Assembly (NCBI GenBank): GCA_015492645.1 | Contig: WGER01000030.1 | Coordinates: 1 to 56,207 of the forward strand | Direction: 5' to 3' | From: Nitrospirota bacterium | Lineage (GTDB): Bacteria > Nitrospirota > Thermodesulfovibrionia > Thermodesulfovibrionales > JdFR-85 | DNA length: 56,207 nucleotides | In this document: positions 46,589 through 55,844 of the stretch, in pieces | Layout of the letters: every line of letters begins with the position of its first letter | Numbering within the stretch: the stretch's first letter is position 1 | Made by a program: the position numbers and the translations under genes | The notes under the pieces: generated by a model | Told to the model about the DNA's origin: nothing | Databases searched by the model: none | What the model saw: only the letters and a program-made list of their open reading frames with translations

Positions 46589-47819
46589 CATCATAGGTGA
46601 CACAGTTGCAGGCCCTGGTATAAGATACAGGGAGATTGCAGACCGTCTGGCCAGGAGTGGTTATACAGTTACTGTCCTCGGAAAGAGCCCCCGATTTAAA
46701 GAACCCCCTCTATTCCATTACGACACCCTCTCTACAAAAAGCATCCTGAAATATACAGGATCTTCAGAGAAGATAATAATAAGAGGTGGTGGCCCTCTTA
46801 TCACACTCCTCGTCTGTCTCCTCGGGGCAAGAAAAGACCTGATAGCAGACCTCTACACATTCACCCACTTTGAGGTCCCCCACCTTAGGGGTGCAAACCC
46901 CTACGAAAGGGTCCTCTTCAGACTCAGACAGATCTTCCATCCCCACAAAATGAAGGTCTATGCAGGGGTCTTTCCCAAGTTCTGGGTGGCAAATCCGAGA
47001 CAGGAGACCTTCCTGAAGGGTCTCCTCTATGCCGCTTCTGCGGACCTCTCCCGGAAGTCCATCTACATTGTCCCCTTCGGATACCCCTCCAGAAGGCCAC
47101 AGAAGAGGAAAAAGGTCCTGAGGGGCGTTGTGAAGGGTATTGAGGAGGATGATTTCCTTCTGATATGGGGGGGAGGTATATGGGACTGGCTCGATCCTCT
47201 CACCCTTATTAAGGCGATGAGGACCATCTGGCAGGAGAACAAAAAGGTGAAACTCTACTTTATGGGAACGAGGGCACCCTCGGGTTACATCCCATCCAGG
47301 GCAAAGGAGACGATGGTATTGTCTGAGGAATTAGGGATAAGGGACAGAAATGTCTTCTTTAACCCTGACTGGGTACCCTATGAAGAACGTACAGAGTATC
47401 TACTTGAGGCTGATGCAGGCATAACCCTCCATCCATTGTCTCTTGAGACAGAGTTCTCCTTCAGGACCAGGAACCTCGATTACCTTTACTGTGGACTGCC
47501 AATGATACATACCGATGGAGACGTATGGGCTGAAATAATCAGGGAGAAAGAACTCGGTATCGTCGTCCCCCCTTCCGACACTGAAGCAGTTACAGCAGCC
47601 ATCACAAGACTGTACCAGGACCAGTCTTTGACCAGAAAGATAAAGAGAAATCTCGATGCCCTCTTTGATGAATTCACATGGGACAGGATAATGGAGACCG
47701 TGGTGGATTCTCTCCAGGAAGAGGCCGTTCCAGAAGGTTTCATTAATGTGATGATGAGTCTGTTGAAGGAGTATTCTGTCTTTTCCCTTAAACTGCCCCT
47801 TTCACCCTTTTTACGATAA
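46563..47819 (+). CDS. GT4-like glycosyltransferase
   Basis: A 418-aa GT-B protein: VLLITNDIIGDTVAGPGIRYREIADRLARSGYTVTVLG, then DFLLIWGGGIWDWLDPLTLIKAMRTIW and EADAGITLHPLSLETEFSFRTRNLDYLYCGLPMIHTDGDVWAEII. The last part is the acceptor/donor loop of GT4-like enzymes that use the E-x-D variation. GTG start 46563 within the previous gene, with GGAGGTGC. Its TAA (47817-47819) was originally 1 nt from the convergent gene's stop; a miniature element now separates them. Confidence 0.85.
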   Translation: MRVLLITNDIIGDTVAGPGIRYREIADRLARSGYTVTVLGKSPRFKEPPLFHYDTLSTKSILKYTGSSEKIIIRGGGPLITLLVCLLGARKDLIADLYTFTHFEVPHLRGANPYERVLFRLRQIFHPHKMKVYAGVFPKFWVANPRQETFLKGLLYAASADLSRKSIYIVPFGYPSRRPQKRKKVLRGVVKGIEEDDFLLIWGGGIWDWLDPLTLIKAMRTIWQENKKVKLYFMGTRAPSGYIPSRAKETMVLSEELGIRDRNVFFNPDWVPYEERTEYLLEADAGITLHPLSLETEFSFRTRNLDYLYCGLPMIHTDGDVWAEIIREKELGIVVPPSDTEAVTAAITRLYQDQSLTRKIKRNLDALFDEFTWDRIMETVVDSLQEEAVPEGFINVMMSLLKEYSVFSLKLPLSPFLR

Positions 47820-47829
47820 ATCACATCCT

Positions 47830-48051
47830 CACTGCTGTCCAAAATAACCTGCGATAGTATACACAGGCGGTGTGCCGAAGAAACAGAATTCAGGACACCT
47901 TTGAAAATAAACTCTTTCAAACTGCCTATACTACTGGACTGACACTCTGGACCTGAGTGTACTGAACAGGTTAGTCTACTTTAAAATTTGTCCGTTAATT
48001 GTGTTTCTGAGGCATACCGCCTGTGCCTCAATCCTATTTTGGACAGATGTG
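47830..48051 (+). mobile_element. Miniature inverted-repeat element, family 1, copy C (222 bp)
   Basis: The ends are CACTGCTGTCCAAAATA and TATTTTGGACAGATGTG. It is flanked by a perfect 9-bp duplication TCACATCCT (47821-47829 and 48052-48060). The right duplication copy is the last 9 nt of the convergent glycosyltransferase gene, including its TGA stop. The sequence is nearly the same as the copy at 16140, implying recent spread. No coding capacity. Confidence 0.92.
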
Positions 48052-49821
48052 TCACATCCTGATAGCAAACCTGCCATCCTCAGAGAGGTTGGGACTGTAG
48101 TATGGATCTCCATCAGAGAGGACCTCTCTCCACCTCTTTAAAAATTCTTCCCGTTCATCTTCTAATACCTCGGTCTCTTCACCCTCATAAAGAAAGGACG
48201 CCTCTGGGTCATAGAGGATGTAGTAGTTTCTCTGCCTCAATCTGAGACAGAGGTCAACCTCCCTGTAGTGATTAAACCCCCTCTCAAAGCCCCCTGCCTC
48301 CAGGAAGGTCTCACGCCTCAGGGCAATACAGTGTGTCACCGCAGAGACATTCCTCCTGTATTTGAGAAACCCGTTGTATCCAGGTGAATCCTGAGGCAGG
48401 CCGGCATGAAGATGTACCAATCTCCCGTCCCTGTTTATATACACCCCTGCTGACAGGACCGTTCCGTCCGTCCGGATGAGCCTTCCACCGACTGCACCTA
48501 TCTCATGCCTCTGCTGTAAAGGGGCCACCAGTGTCTCAAGCCATCGCCCTGTGATCACCCTTATCGGGTTTCTCATAAAGATCAAAATCCGAGCATGCAC
48601 TGAAGAGACAATACTGTTGATTATTTCGGTCTCACTGCCCCTTTCTGCCCTTATCACCTCGATACCATCCCATCCCTTTTCCATTTTCTCATCTGTGGCG
48701 ATCACCTTAACAATGAGGCCTTCGGAGGATGTGTTCTCATTTATAGAACGGACACACCCCTCGGTCATCGCTGTGTCATACAACTCAGGCAGGACCACGA
48801 TACAGACCTCTGGTCTGTCCTTAAGGAGGAATCTCACCCTGTAATACCCCTTTGTCTCTCCTGCCTCAACCAGGGCATCCCAGCCCCTTCTCAGGCATGC
48901 ATCCCTGAGGGCCTTCTCTGCCGAGACATATGCATAGGGCTTTGCCTCTGAATCCATAGAGGAGGAGCCTCTGGTGACCCTCCAGTGGTAAAGGACCTTC
49001 GGGATGTGTACAATCCTGTCTGTCTGTTCGGTAATCCTCAGAAACAGGTCATAGTCCTGAGAACCCTCAAATCCCTCACGAAAACCTCCAACTCTGTCGA
49101 GGAGTTCTCTCCTCACCACAGCAAGATGGCAGAGATAGTTCTGAGAGAGGAGGAGGTCCGGGGACCAGTCGGGCTTGAAGAAGGGATGCACCCTCTCACC
49201 CTCAGGGGTAACAATATCCCTGTCAGAGTAAAGAAGATCCACATCAGGCATCCTGTTTATCGCCTTCACAACCTCATACAGGGCAAAGGGGGCAATGAGG
49301 TCGTCGTGATCAACAAAGGCAACAAAGTCACCTCTTGCAAGACTGAGGGCCTCATTTGAGTTGCCCGCAATCCCCCTGTTGTCTTTAAGGAATCTGACCC
49401 TTATCTTTGCAGGATACCCTTCAGCATATCTCTTTATAATCTCCCCAACCCTCTCATCCGTGGATGCATTGGCGAGGCAGAGTTCCCAGTACGGATAGGT
49501 CTGTGCCAAGACAGACCGTACCATCTCTTCAAACACCTCCAGATCAGGATTGAACACAGGTGTTACCACACTTATAAGGGGCCTTAACCGCAGGGTCTCT
49601 GAATCCCTCCTCTGCCTTTTCAGATCAGAGGGGGTGGGTTCATTTACCTGTATCCATCTCTGGTAGGGGTCTGAACTTCCGACTGGTGGTCTGAATTCCT
49701 GAAGGACCCTCCTGAGCAACCCTCCCATTCCCTCCCTCTTTGCGTAATCGGCAGTCTTTAAGAAAAGGGTGTAAAACCCTTCCCTCTTCACCCTCTCAAT
49801 TATGTGTCTCACCGACCTCAC
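48052..49821 (-). CDS. Two-domain GT2 glycosyltransferase
   Basis: A 589-aa protein with two GT-A domains. The first (about 85-310) has PLISVVTPVFNPDLEVFEEMVRSVLAQTYPYWELCLANAST, GIAGNSNEALSLARGDFVAFVDHDDLIAPFALYEV (DHDD) and GSQDYDLFLRI. The second (about 335-560) has RPEVCIVVLPELYDTAMTEGCVRSI, VAPLQQRHEIGAVGGRLIRTDG and FERGFNHYREVDLCLRLRQR. It is probably a glycan chain-elongating enzyme. It overlaps the 1353-aa gene by 26 nt. The insertion at its 3' end left the reading frame intact. Confidence 0.9.
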   Translation of the reverse strand: MRSVRHIIERVKREGFYTLFLKTADYAKREGMGGLLRRVLQEFRPPVGSSDPYQRWIQVNEPTPSDLKRQRRDSETLRLRPLISVVTPVFNPDLEVFEEMVRSVLAQTYPYWELCLANASTDERVGEIIKRYAEGYPAKIRVRFLKDNRGIAGNSNEALSLARGDFVAFVDHDDLIAPFALYEVVKAINRMPDVDLLYSDRDIVTPEGERVHPFFKPDWSPDLLLSQNYLCHLAVVRRELLDRVGGFREGFEGSQDYDLFLRITEQTDRIVHIPKVLYHWRVTRGSSSMDSEAKPYAYVSAEKALRDACLRRGWDALVEAGETKGYYRVRFLLKDRPEVCIVVLPELYDTAMTEGCVRSINENTSSEGLIVKVIATDEKMEKGWDGIEVIRAERGSETEIINSIVSSVHARILIFMRNPIRVITGRWLETLVAPLQQRHEIGAVGGRLIRTDGTVLSAGVYINRDGRLVHLHAGLPQDSPGYNGFLKYRRNVSAVTHCIALRRETFLEAGGFERGFNHYREVDLCLRLRQRNYYILYDPEASFLYEGEETEVLEDEREEFLKRWREVLSDGDPYYSPNLSEDGRFAIRM

Positions 49822-52800
49822 TTTCCCCTATTCTTTCCCTCACCACCGAAAGCATCCTTTCCCCGAACCTCTCAATGGTAAACTCCTTATAGAACCTCTC
49901 CCTGGCCTTCCGTCCCAGTTTGTCCCGTTCTTCTCGGTTTTTGTAGAGATAGAGTATCCTGTCGGCGATGGCATCTGCGTCTTCCACTGGCACCAGAAAC
50001 CCCTCCTCCGCATCTCTTATCATCTCCGATATCCCACCCACATCAGTGGACACTATCGGTCTGCCTGCAGACATCGCCTCCATAATCGTCACCGGGAAGA
50101 CCTCGTCCCTGGAGGAACAGACAAACAGGTCGGCCATCTGGAGGTAGTCCACGATCCTCTCGTGGGGCACCTCTCCCACAAACCTGATATTCTTCATACC
50201 TGATATCCTCTTCTGGAATCTGTCATAAAAAACCCTGCCTTCAGAATTGTCAAGCCTTCTGCCTATAAAATAGACCTCTGTCTTCTCCTGGACATCATCA
50301 GGTAACCTCCGGAGGGCATCCAGCAGTATATCCTGTCCCTTTCTCGGTTCTATGCTCCCCACATGAAGTATCACAAACCTGTCGTCTCCGGACCTTCTGT
50401 CTCTATCCTCAAACTCAACGGGCATGGTTCCATAGGGGATGATCCTGAAGTTCTCATCCCTGCTGAACCTCTCATACAGCGAGAGGGTGGCCCTGCAGGG
50501 AAAGACTATCTCATCTGCCATAGAGAAGGCCCCCTGTATCCTTTTATCCCTTTCCACCATCTGCTGCCCTGCCCTGGATTCATGCACCATCCATATCACT
50601 GGTAAACCGATCTCCTTTGCAGTAAAGACCATGGGCCACATAAAAACGGTATTTATCAGCACAAGATCGAAATTACCAATAACCCTCTTTGCCTCAAAGG
50701 GCGGTTCATCCAGTATGGTTGAGTCCACCATTACAGGTATCTCCTCTGCCCGGTATCTGTCAAGGAGATCACCTTCAAAGGGTGAGAGGACCATAACGAA
50801 GTAGCTCCTCTGCCTGAGGTATCTGGCGAGTTGGAAGAGCAGTATTGGTGCACCGCTCAGGCTCAGATCGTGGGATACGAGGAGTATATCTCTGGCGTTA
50901 AGAAACCTCTCCTGCTGTCTGCCTGCCTGGAGGTGGTAGTGACCTCTCCCCTCTTCATAGACAAGAAACTTCATATTCTCTGGAAAAAAGGGATCATGAC
51001 TCAGGTAATCACCCCACCTTTTCAGGATATACACATCCGACTTATCCCTCTTGAGCCCTTTCTGCCTCAGTGAGAGATGACCGATATGTCTCAGCGACAC
51101 GAAGGGTGTATAGATGAGTTCGTATCCCCTCTCTATCAACCTGAAACAGAAGTCAACATCAGAATGCATTATCGGCACATTCTTACAGTCAAAACCGCCC
51201 ACCTCAAAAAACACCTTTCTGGGTACCATCATACAGGCCCCTGACAGGAGCATTACGTTTCTTTCAGCCTGTATGAGATTAAAGTAGGCGCAGGAGTCCT
51301 TTGGATAACAGTGAAAGGCGGTGCCGACGAGCCCCCTCACCCCTGTCACCATACCGGCATACTGAATGGTGTCATTCTCATAGAACAGTTTCGGAGAGAC
51401 ACCTCCCACATTGCCCTTCTCAAATACCTGTACCATCTCCTCCAGCCACCCCCCATCCATAACCTCTACATCATCATTCAGAAATAACAGGAACTCCCCT
51501 GAGGATGCCTCTGCCCCTTCATTACACTTGAGGGAGAAGTTGAACTCCCTGTCAAACCTCAGACACCTGACATTCTGCTGCCCACTGTACCTCCTCTCTA
51601 TCTCCCGGGCAAGTTGAGAATTCGTCACCACAATTATCTCGTAGTCCGGATACAGGGTCTTCTGGAGTATCCTGTCAAGGCAGTTGAATATACACTGGCT
51701 GTTGTCAGTGGGGATGATTATAGAGACCCCCGGGTACCTCCTCAGGTTGAACCTGACCCTGTTGGAGCAGGGATACTCCATCACCTCTGCATCATAGCCC
51801 CTCCTCTTCACGGCATCCCTCAGTGCCTGTAGATTGGTCTCACGGGCAAAGGGTTTCTCCCCTGCCGCGGCTGAACCACTGATCACCCTCCAGTGATAGA
51901 GGACCTTCGGTATGTGCCTGATCTGGGAGGTCTTCTCCATCGCTCTCAGGGCGAGGTCATAGTCCTGTGAGTAGTCAAACTCTGACCTGAACCCCCCCAG
52001 TTCCTCCAGCAACTGCCTCCTGTAGACAGTGAGATGACCAATGTACATGTAAGAGAACATCAGGTGAGGACTCCAGTCGGGCTTAAAAAAGACCTCAAAC
52101 CTCTTTTCACCTTCAGGGGTCTCCTCTATCCGGTCCTCATCTGAGTAGATGAGATCGGTCTCTGGCTCTCTGTTGAGTAATTTAACCACTTCAAAGAGGG
52201 CGTGGGGGGCGAGTTTGTCGTCGTGGTCAAGGAGTGCCACAAAATCTCCTGTACACATGGAGAGGGCCTGGTTGGATGCATAGGAGATACCCCTGTTCTG
52301 AGTCCCGAAGGAGACCCTGATCCTGCTATCCCTGTCCTGCCATTGCCTGAGACACTGAAGGGTCTCCTCTGACTCTGATCCATCATCGTAGAGGCAGAGT
52401 TCCCAGTTGGGATAGTACTGCCCCTTCACTGACTCAATACACTGGTTGAGCCACCTTGCCTCCACATTGTAAACAGGCACCAGGATTGAGATCTTCGGCC
52501 TGTACTGAAATCCCTCAATCTCCCTCTTCACCTCATCAGGGTCATACCTCTCATTCTCTTCTATCCACTGTTGATAGAGGGCATCCTTTGCCTCTGAAAG
52601 GGCCACCGGCTTTCTGAAGTACCTCCTTCCGTGAAAGAGGTAAAGGAAGAGATACCTGATAAAAGTTGAAAAACCCCTCTGCCTCAGGATATCAATCCCC
52701 TTCTTAAGGTCTATCCTCAGAGAAGCAATAAAATCGGCGAGTTTTCTCCTGCCCTTCTTAATAAAGGAGGTAAACCCCTCTGTGAGGAGCACCCGGATGG

Positions 52801-53857
52801 CCTTTATCAGAAGGTCATAGAGACCTCTTCTTCTGGTTCCAGGAGGCAGGACCCTCTCCCTCAGAACCCTGTATCTGACGAGCAACTTCCATCCGAGGGT
52901 CTCTGTAATGGTGTTGATCTCACTTTCAAGGGTTCCTATCCGTTGCTGTAGACTGTAGATAAGACCATCTCTCTCCCTTATCTCTGACTGCAACTGCAAT
53001 ATTTCTCTGTCTTTGTGAGCGATAACCTCTCTGAAGTACCCCCTTTCCCTCTCAAGTCTGTTGATCTCACCAAGGAGGTACTCCTTCTCTGAAAGGAGTG
53101 CCCACCTTGAGTTTACGACCTCTTTCACAAACTCGGGGGGGATCAGATGCCAGTATCTCCTGATTATCTTCATCGTCTCCCTCTTTACCATATCCTCGTC
53201 TGCCCAGTTTATCTGCTCCTGGCGGCTCCACTGGTAGTATCTGGCAGTGATTTTTTTGATATGATGGAAGGGATACCTCTGGGCTGACCGGATCAAAAAG
53301 TCCCAGTCCTCATACATACAAAGGGTCTCATCAAAGCCCCCTATCTCATCCCAGAGGTCTTTTCTGAATATCACGGAGTTGAAGGGTATGAAGTTGGTAA
53401 TTAAGAGCATCTCCCGTGAGAAATCCACTGAAAAGACCCTCCTGTCCACTGTCATATACTCTGAGCGTTCAGGGTCATATCTCTGGATGAGCATCTCCGT
53501 GTCGGTATAGGCCACCTGATATTCAGCCCCCTCCAATGCATTCATGATTGTCTCCACATGTTCAGGATATATCTCGTCGTCATCATCAAGAAACCCTATG
53601 TACTGTCCGGTCGCCCCTGATACCCCGATGTTAGCAGCAGGTGCCCGTCCCCTGTTCTCCTGGAGTTTGATATAGTTCAGCCTTATGTCACCCAGGATCT
53701 CTCTCACCTCTTCAAGTGGAACCTCCTCCCCTCCATCGTTCACAATCACCACCTCAAGGGGTCTGTAGGTCTGGGAGGCTATACTCCTGAGGGCCCTCTT
53801 GAGGAACACGGGTCTGTCCTTTGTCCTAACAATTATGGATACCAGTGGCCGTCCCAT
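49796..53857 (-). CDS. Four-domain giant glycosyltransferase (GT2-GT2-GT2-GT4)
   Basis: A 1353-aa single frame. Residues 3-250 are a GT2 (PLVSIIVRTKDRPVFLKRALRSIASQTY, GFLDDDDEIYPEH). At 258-325 there is a coiled coil (LERERGYFREVIAHKDREILQLQSEIRERD). From about 452 comes a second GT2 (KISILVPVYNVEARWLNQCIESVKGQYY, VALLDHDDKLAPHALFEVV), and from about 705 a third (GVSIIIPTDNSQCIFNCLDRILQ, LLFLNDDVEVMDGGWL). From about 990 there is a GT4 (ILLVSHDLSLSGAPILLFQLARYL, VGSIEPRKGQDILLDALRRL, DEVFPVTIMEAMSAGRPIVSTDVGG). It could assemble a multi-sugar unit alone. Possible short promoter (TAAAAT/TATAAG) just upstream; no Shine-Dalgarno site. Confidence 0.92.
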   Translation of the reverse strand: MGRPLVSIIVRTKDRPVFLKRALRSIASQTYRPLEVVIVNDGGEEVPLEEVREILGDIRLNYIKLQENRGRAPAANIGVSGATGQYIGFLDDDDEIYPEHVETIMNALEGAEYQVAYTDTEMLIQRYDPERSEYMTVDRRVFSVDFSREMLLITNFIPFNSVIFRKDLWDEIGGFDETLCMYEDWDFLIRSAQRYPFHHIKKITARYYQWSRQEQINWADEDMVKRETMKIIRRYWHLIPPEFVKEVVNSRWALLSEKEYLLGEINRLERERGYFREVIAHKDREILQLQSEIRERDGLIYSLQQRIGTLESEINTITETLGWKLLVRYRVLRERVLPPGTRRRGLYDLLIKAIRVLLTEGFTSFIKKGRRKLADFIASLRIDLKKGIDILRQRGFSTFIRYLFLYLFHGRRYFRKPVALSEAKDALYQQWIEENERYDPDEVKREIEGFQYRPKISILVPVYNVEARWLNQCIESVKGQYYPNWELCLYDDGSESEETLQCLRQWQDRDSRIRVSFGTQNRGISYASNQALSMCTGDFVALLDHDDKLAPHALFEVVKLLNREPETDLIYSDEDRIEETPEGEKRFEVFFKPDWSPHLMFSYMYIGHLTVYRRQLLEELGGFRSEFDYSQDYDLALRAMEKTSQIRHIPKVLYHWRVISGSAAAGEKPFARETNLQALRDAVKRRGYDAEVMEYPCSNRVRFNLRRYPGVSIIIPTDNSQCIFNCLDRILQKTLYPDYEIIVVTNSQLAREIERRYSGQQNVRCLRFDREFNFSLKCNEGAEASSGEFLLFLNDDVEVMDGGWLEEMVQVFEKGNVGGVSPKLFYENDTIQYAGMVTGVRGLVGTAFHCYPKDSCAYFNLIQAERNVMLLSGACMMVPRKVFFEVGGFDCKNVPIMHSDVDFCFRLIERGYELIYTPFVSLRHIGHLSLRQKGLKRDKSDVYILKRWGDYLSHDPFFPENMKFLVYEEGRGHYHLQAGRQQERFLNARDILLVSHDLSLSGAPILLFQLARYLRQRSYFVMVLSPFEGDLLDRYRAEEIPVMVDSTILDEPPFEAKRVIGNFDLVLINTVFMWPMVFTAKEIGLPVIWMVHESRAGQQMVERDKRIQGAFSMADEIVFPCRATLSLYERFSRDENFRIIPYGTMPVEFEDRDRRSGDDRFVILHVGSIEPRKGQDILLDALRRLPDDVQEKTEVYFIGRRLDNSEGRVFYDRFQKRISGMKNIRFVGEVPHERIVDYLQMADLFVCSSRDEVFPVTIMEAMSAGRPIVSTDVGGISEMIRDAEEGFLVPVEDADAIADRILYLYKNREERDKLGRKARERFYKEFTIERFGERMLSVVRERIGESEVGETHN

Positions 53858-53940
53858 AGACTTATAATTTTATTTTAACTGACTCGAAAATCGCACGCAC
53901 TAATGTAAACCCGAATTTGCCGATTTTAATTAAGACTCTG

Positions 53941-54001
53941 GAAGGCAGGGGATCCCCATAAAATCTTTGACTTTGTAAGGACTAACAGTCATTTCTATCG
54001 G
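53941..54001 (-). repeat. diverged copy of hairpin repeat family 2, inverted orientation
   Basis: On the minus strand it reads ATAGAAATGACTGTTAG, GTCAAAGATTTTATGGGGATC and CCCTGCCTTC, which follows the order of copies 1-3, with the inner stem degraded. It lies between the 1353-aa gene and the coiled-coil gene. Confidence 0.45.
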
Positions 54002-54046
54002 GCAAATTAAGGGATACCAAATGACCCTGGAGGATAAATACATCCA

Positions 54047-54688
54047 CTATATAACCACGACATCCAGTTCCTCGGCCTTCTCCTCTGCCCTCTCAGTCCT
54101 CTCCCTGCCTATCACAACCCCTATCACCTCCGCCTCAAGCCCCCTCCTCAGGACCTCCGCCCTCTTCGAGGCCCTCTCCACATCCTCCACATCCACCTTC
54201 ACCGACGCCTCCACAGCCAGAATCACCTCCCTGCCACTCCTCAGCCTCCCCCTCGCTACCAGATCCACCAAAAGGGCATCGTTCTTCTCTTCCTCACTGA
54301 TTAGACCCCTGTCAACAGCATCCTCAAGCCACTCCGCCAGTGCCTCAAAACTCACAGTCCTGCACCTCCTGATAAGCCTTCCCAGATAGGCAGGTGCCCT
54401 CTCCCTTATTGTCCTCTCAAAGTCACTCCCCTTCAAGGCCGCCACATCCTGCTTCAACACCGCCACATCCTGCTTCAATACCTCTATGTCCCTTTCCATC
54501 TTGTCAACCCTCTTTTCCATCCGCCCAAATCTCTTTTCCATCTGCTCGAACCTCTGGGGAAGTCTAAGGAGTTCCTCGGTGAGTATAAGGCGGCGGAGTT
54601 CCTCAAGCCACTCGGGCCTCTGTCTCAGGATCCTGAGTACGTCCTGAAAGGTCCTGACCTCTGTGTCATTCTTCTTTACAGAAGGCAT
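54047..54688 (-). CDS. Coiled-coil protein with nuclease-like C-terminus (DUF3782-like)
   Basis: A 213-aa protein: a helical start, a heptad coiled coil at about 45-85 with repeated RMEKRVDKMERDIEVLKQDVAVLKQDVAALKG, then a region with the layout of a PD-(D/E)xK fold (FEALAEWLEDAVDRGLISEEEKNDALLVDLVARGRLRSGREVILAVEASVKVDVEDVERASKRAEVLR). The Lys of the motif is uncertain (VEAS instead of VEVK). Codons are noticeably G/C-rich, unlike neighbours, suggesting transfer. The family resembles DUF3782-type proteins of unknown function. It has a leaderless-type promoter. Confidence 0.75.
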   Translation of the reverse strand: MPSVKKNDTEVRTFQDVLRILRQRPEWLEELRRLILTEELLRLPQRFEQMEKRFGRMEKRVDKMERDIEVLKQDVAVLKQDVAALKGSDFERTIRERAPAYLGRLIRRCRTVSFEALAEWLEDAVDRGLISEEEKNDALLVDLVARGRLRSGREVILAVEASVKVDVEDVERASKRAEVLRRGLEAEVIGVVIGRERTERAEEKAEELDVVVI

Positions 54689-54693
54689 ACCTA

Positions 54694-54702
54694 ATTATAA
54701 CA
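54694..54702 (-). promoter_or_regulatory. extended -10 promoter of the coiled-coil gene, probably leaderless
   Basis: The minus strand reads TGT-TATAAT, 5 nt (TAGGT), then the ATG at 54688. Confidence 0.55.
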
Positions 54703-54855
54703 GAAACCTGAACCCTCAGACACTTCCATTGTCCATTCAGGTTCTTTTCCCTCATCGCCAAAGGAGCGAGGCAATCTTTTGAGATGGTGAAAGGCGAGAG
54801 CACGAGCCGGACATTCTAATCAACAGTGTAAAGGAATTGAGACCAGAGGGCTATA

Positions 54856-54883
54856 GCAATCTCAATCCTCTTAATGAGATTGC
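54856..54883. repeat. GCAATCTC palindrome (REP-like hairpin)
   Basis: GCAATCTC-(12 nt)-GAGATTGC, an 8-bp perfect stem. A related GAGGCAATCTTTTGAGAT lies at about 54769. GAGATTGC-type palindromes are dispersed REP-like repeats in many bacteria. It lies downstream of the parvulin gene, where no T-tract makes it a terminator. Confidence 0.5.
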
Positions 54884-54906
54884 CGCACTTTATATTGCCT
54901 CTCCTC

Positions 54907-55830
54907 CTATTTCACCTGCTCTGGGGAGGTCTGAGGGGTGCCACTTTCCTGGGAGAATATTCTGTCGTAATAAATCTCCACCCCCGCCTCCTCCATCGCC
55001 CTGTCAATCAACTCCTTCACCTTAGCCTTTCTGAAGTCCTCGTGGAGTTTCTTTCTGATTCTCTCCCTTACCCTCTCCAAGGGTAACACCTCGGCAGGCT
55101 TTTTATCCTCTACCTTTATTATATGAAAACCGTACCTTGTCTCAACGACATCACTTATCTGACCCGGCTCAAGAGAGAAGGCGGTATCCTCAAAGGGTTT
55201 CACCATCCTGCCACGGCTGAAGTATCCCAGGTCTCCTCCCCTGTCCTTTGTACCCGGATCCTCGGAATACTCCTTAGCGAGTTTCTCGAAGTTCTCTCCG
55301 GCCCTGAGCCTCTGGAGCAACTCCTCTGCCCTCTTCCTCGCCTCCTCTTTCTGTGCATCAGGTGCATCCTTCGGAACCCTTATCAATATATGTCTCGCCC
55401 TCACCTTCTCCGGCACAGTGTACTCATCTTTATGCGCCTTATAGTACTCCTGTATATCCCTGTCCGTGATATTTATCATCTTATCCACCTTGTAGGAGAT
55501 GTACTCCCTTGCAAGAAAGTCATTAACCACCATCTGGAGTTTCTCTTTTATTTTAGGGTCCCTGTCAAGCCCCTCCTTTCTGGCCTTCTCAGCAAGCACC
55601 ATACCCTGCACCAGTCTCAGTAGGAGTTTTGACTTCTTCTTTGGGTTCTTCTTTATCGCCTCCCGAACCGGCTCCGGATAACCATTAATAATCCTCTCAA
55701 GGGTTTCAACTGTGATCTCTCTTTCTCCTATCTTTGCCACCACACGATTATCTTTCTCCTGTGAGCCAGCAACAAAAACAGGCACCAGAAGGCAGATTAA
55801 GGCTATCCCCCATACTCTTTCTTTACCCAT
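54907..55830 (-). CDS. Periplasmic parvulin-type peptidyl-prolyl isomerase (SurA/PpiC-like)
   Basis: A 307-aa exported chaperone. A signal peptide (WGIALICLLVPVFVAGS) is followed by a SurA-N-like helical region (VVAKIGEREITVETLERIING, LLLRLVQGMVLAEKARKEGLDRDPKI). The parvulin domain follows (VRARHILIRVPKDAPDAQKEEARKRAEELLQRLRAGENFEKLAKEYSEDPGTKDRGGDLGYFSRGRMVKPFEDTAFSLEPGQISDVVETRYGFHIIKVEDKKP), ending with a helical tail. It assists folding of exported proteins. It starts 14 nt after the truncated upstream gene, without a Shine-Dalgarno site. Confidence 0.93.
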   Translation of the reverse strand: MGKERVWGIALICLLVPVFVAGSQEKDNRVVAKIGEREITVETLERIINGYPEPVREAIKKNPKKKSKLLLRLVQGMVLAEKARKEGLDRDPKIKEKLQMVVNDFLAREYISYKVDKMINITDRDIQEYYKAHKDEYTVPEKVRARHILIRVPKDAPDAQKEEARKRAEELLQRLRAGENFEKLAKEYSEDPGTKDRGGDLGYFSRGRMVKPFEDTAFSLEPGQISDVVETRYGFHIIKVEDKKPAEVLPLERVRERIRKKLHEDFRKAKVKELIDRAMEEAGVEIYYDRIFSQESGTPQTSPEQVK

Positions 55831-55844
55831 TATCGTTGACTTTT

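Noticed and set aside
54856-54883. Intrinsic terminator after the parvulin gene
   Set aside because: The 8-bp stem is A/T-mixed and no T-tract follows on the minus strand; a REP-like hairpin is the better description.
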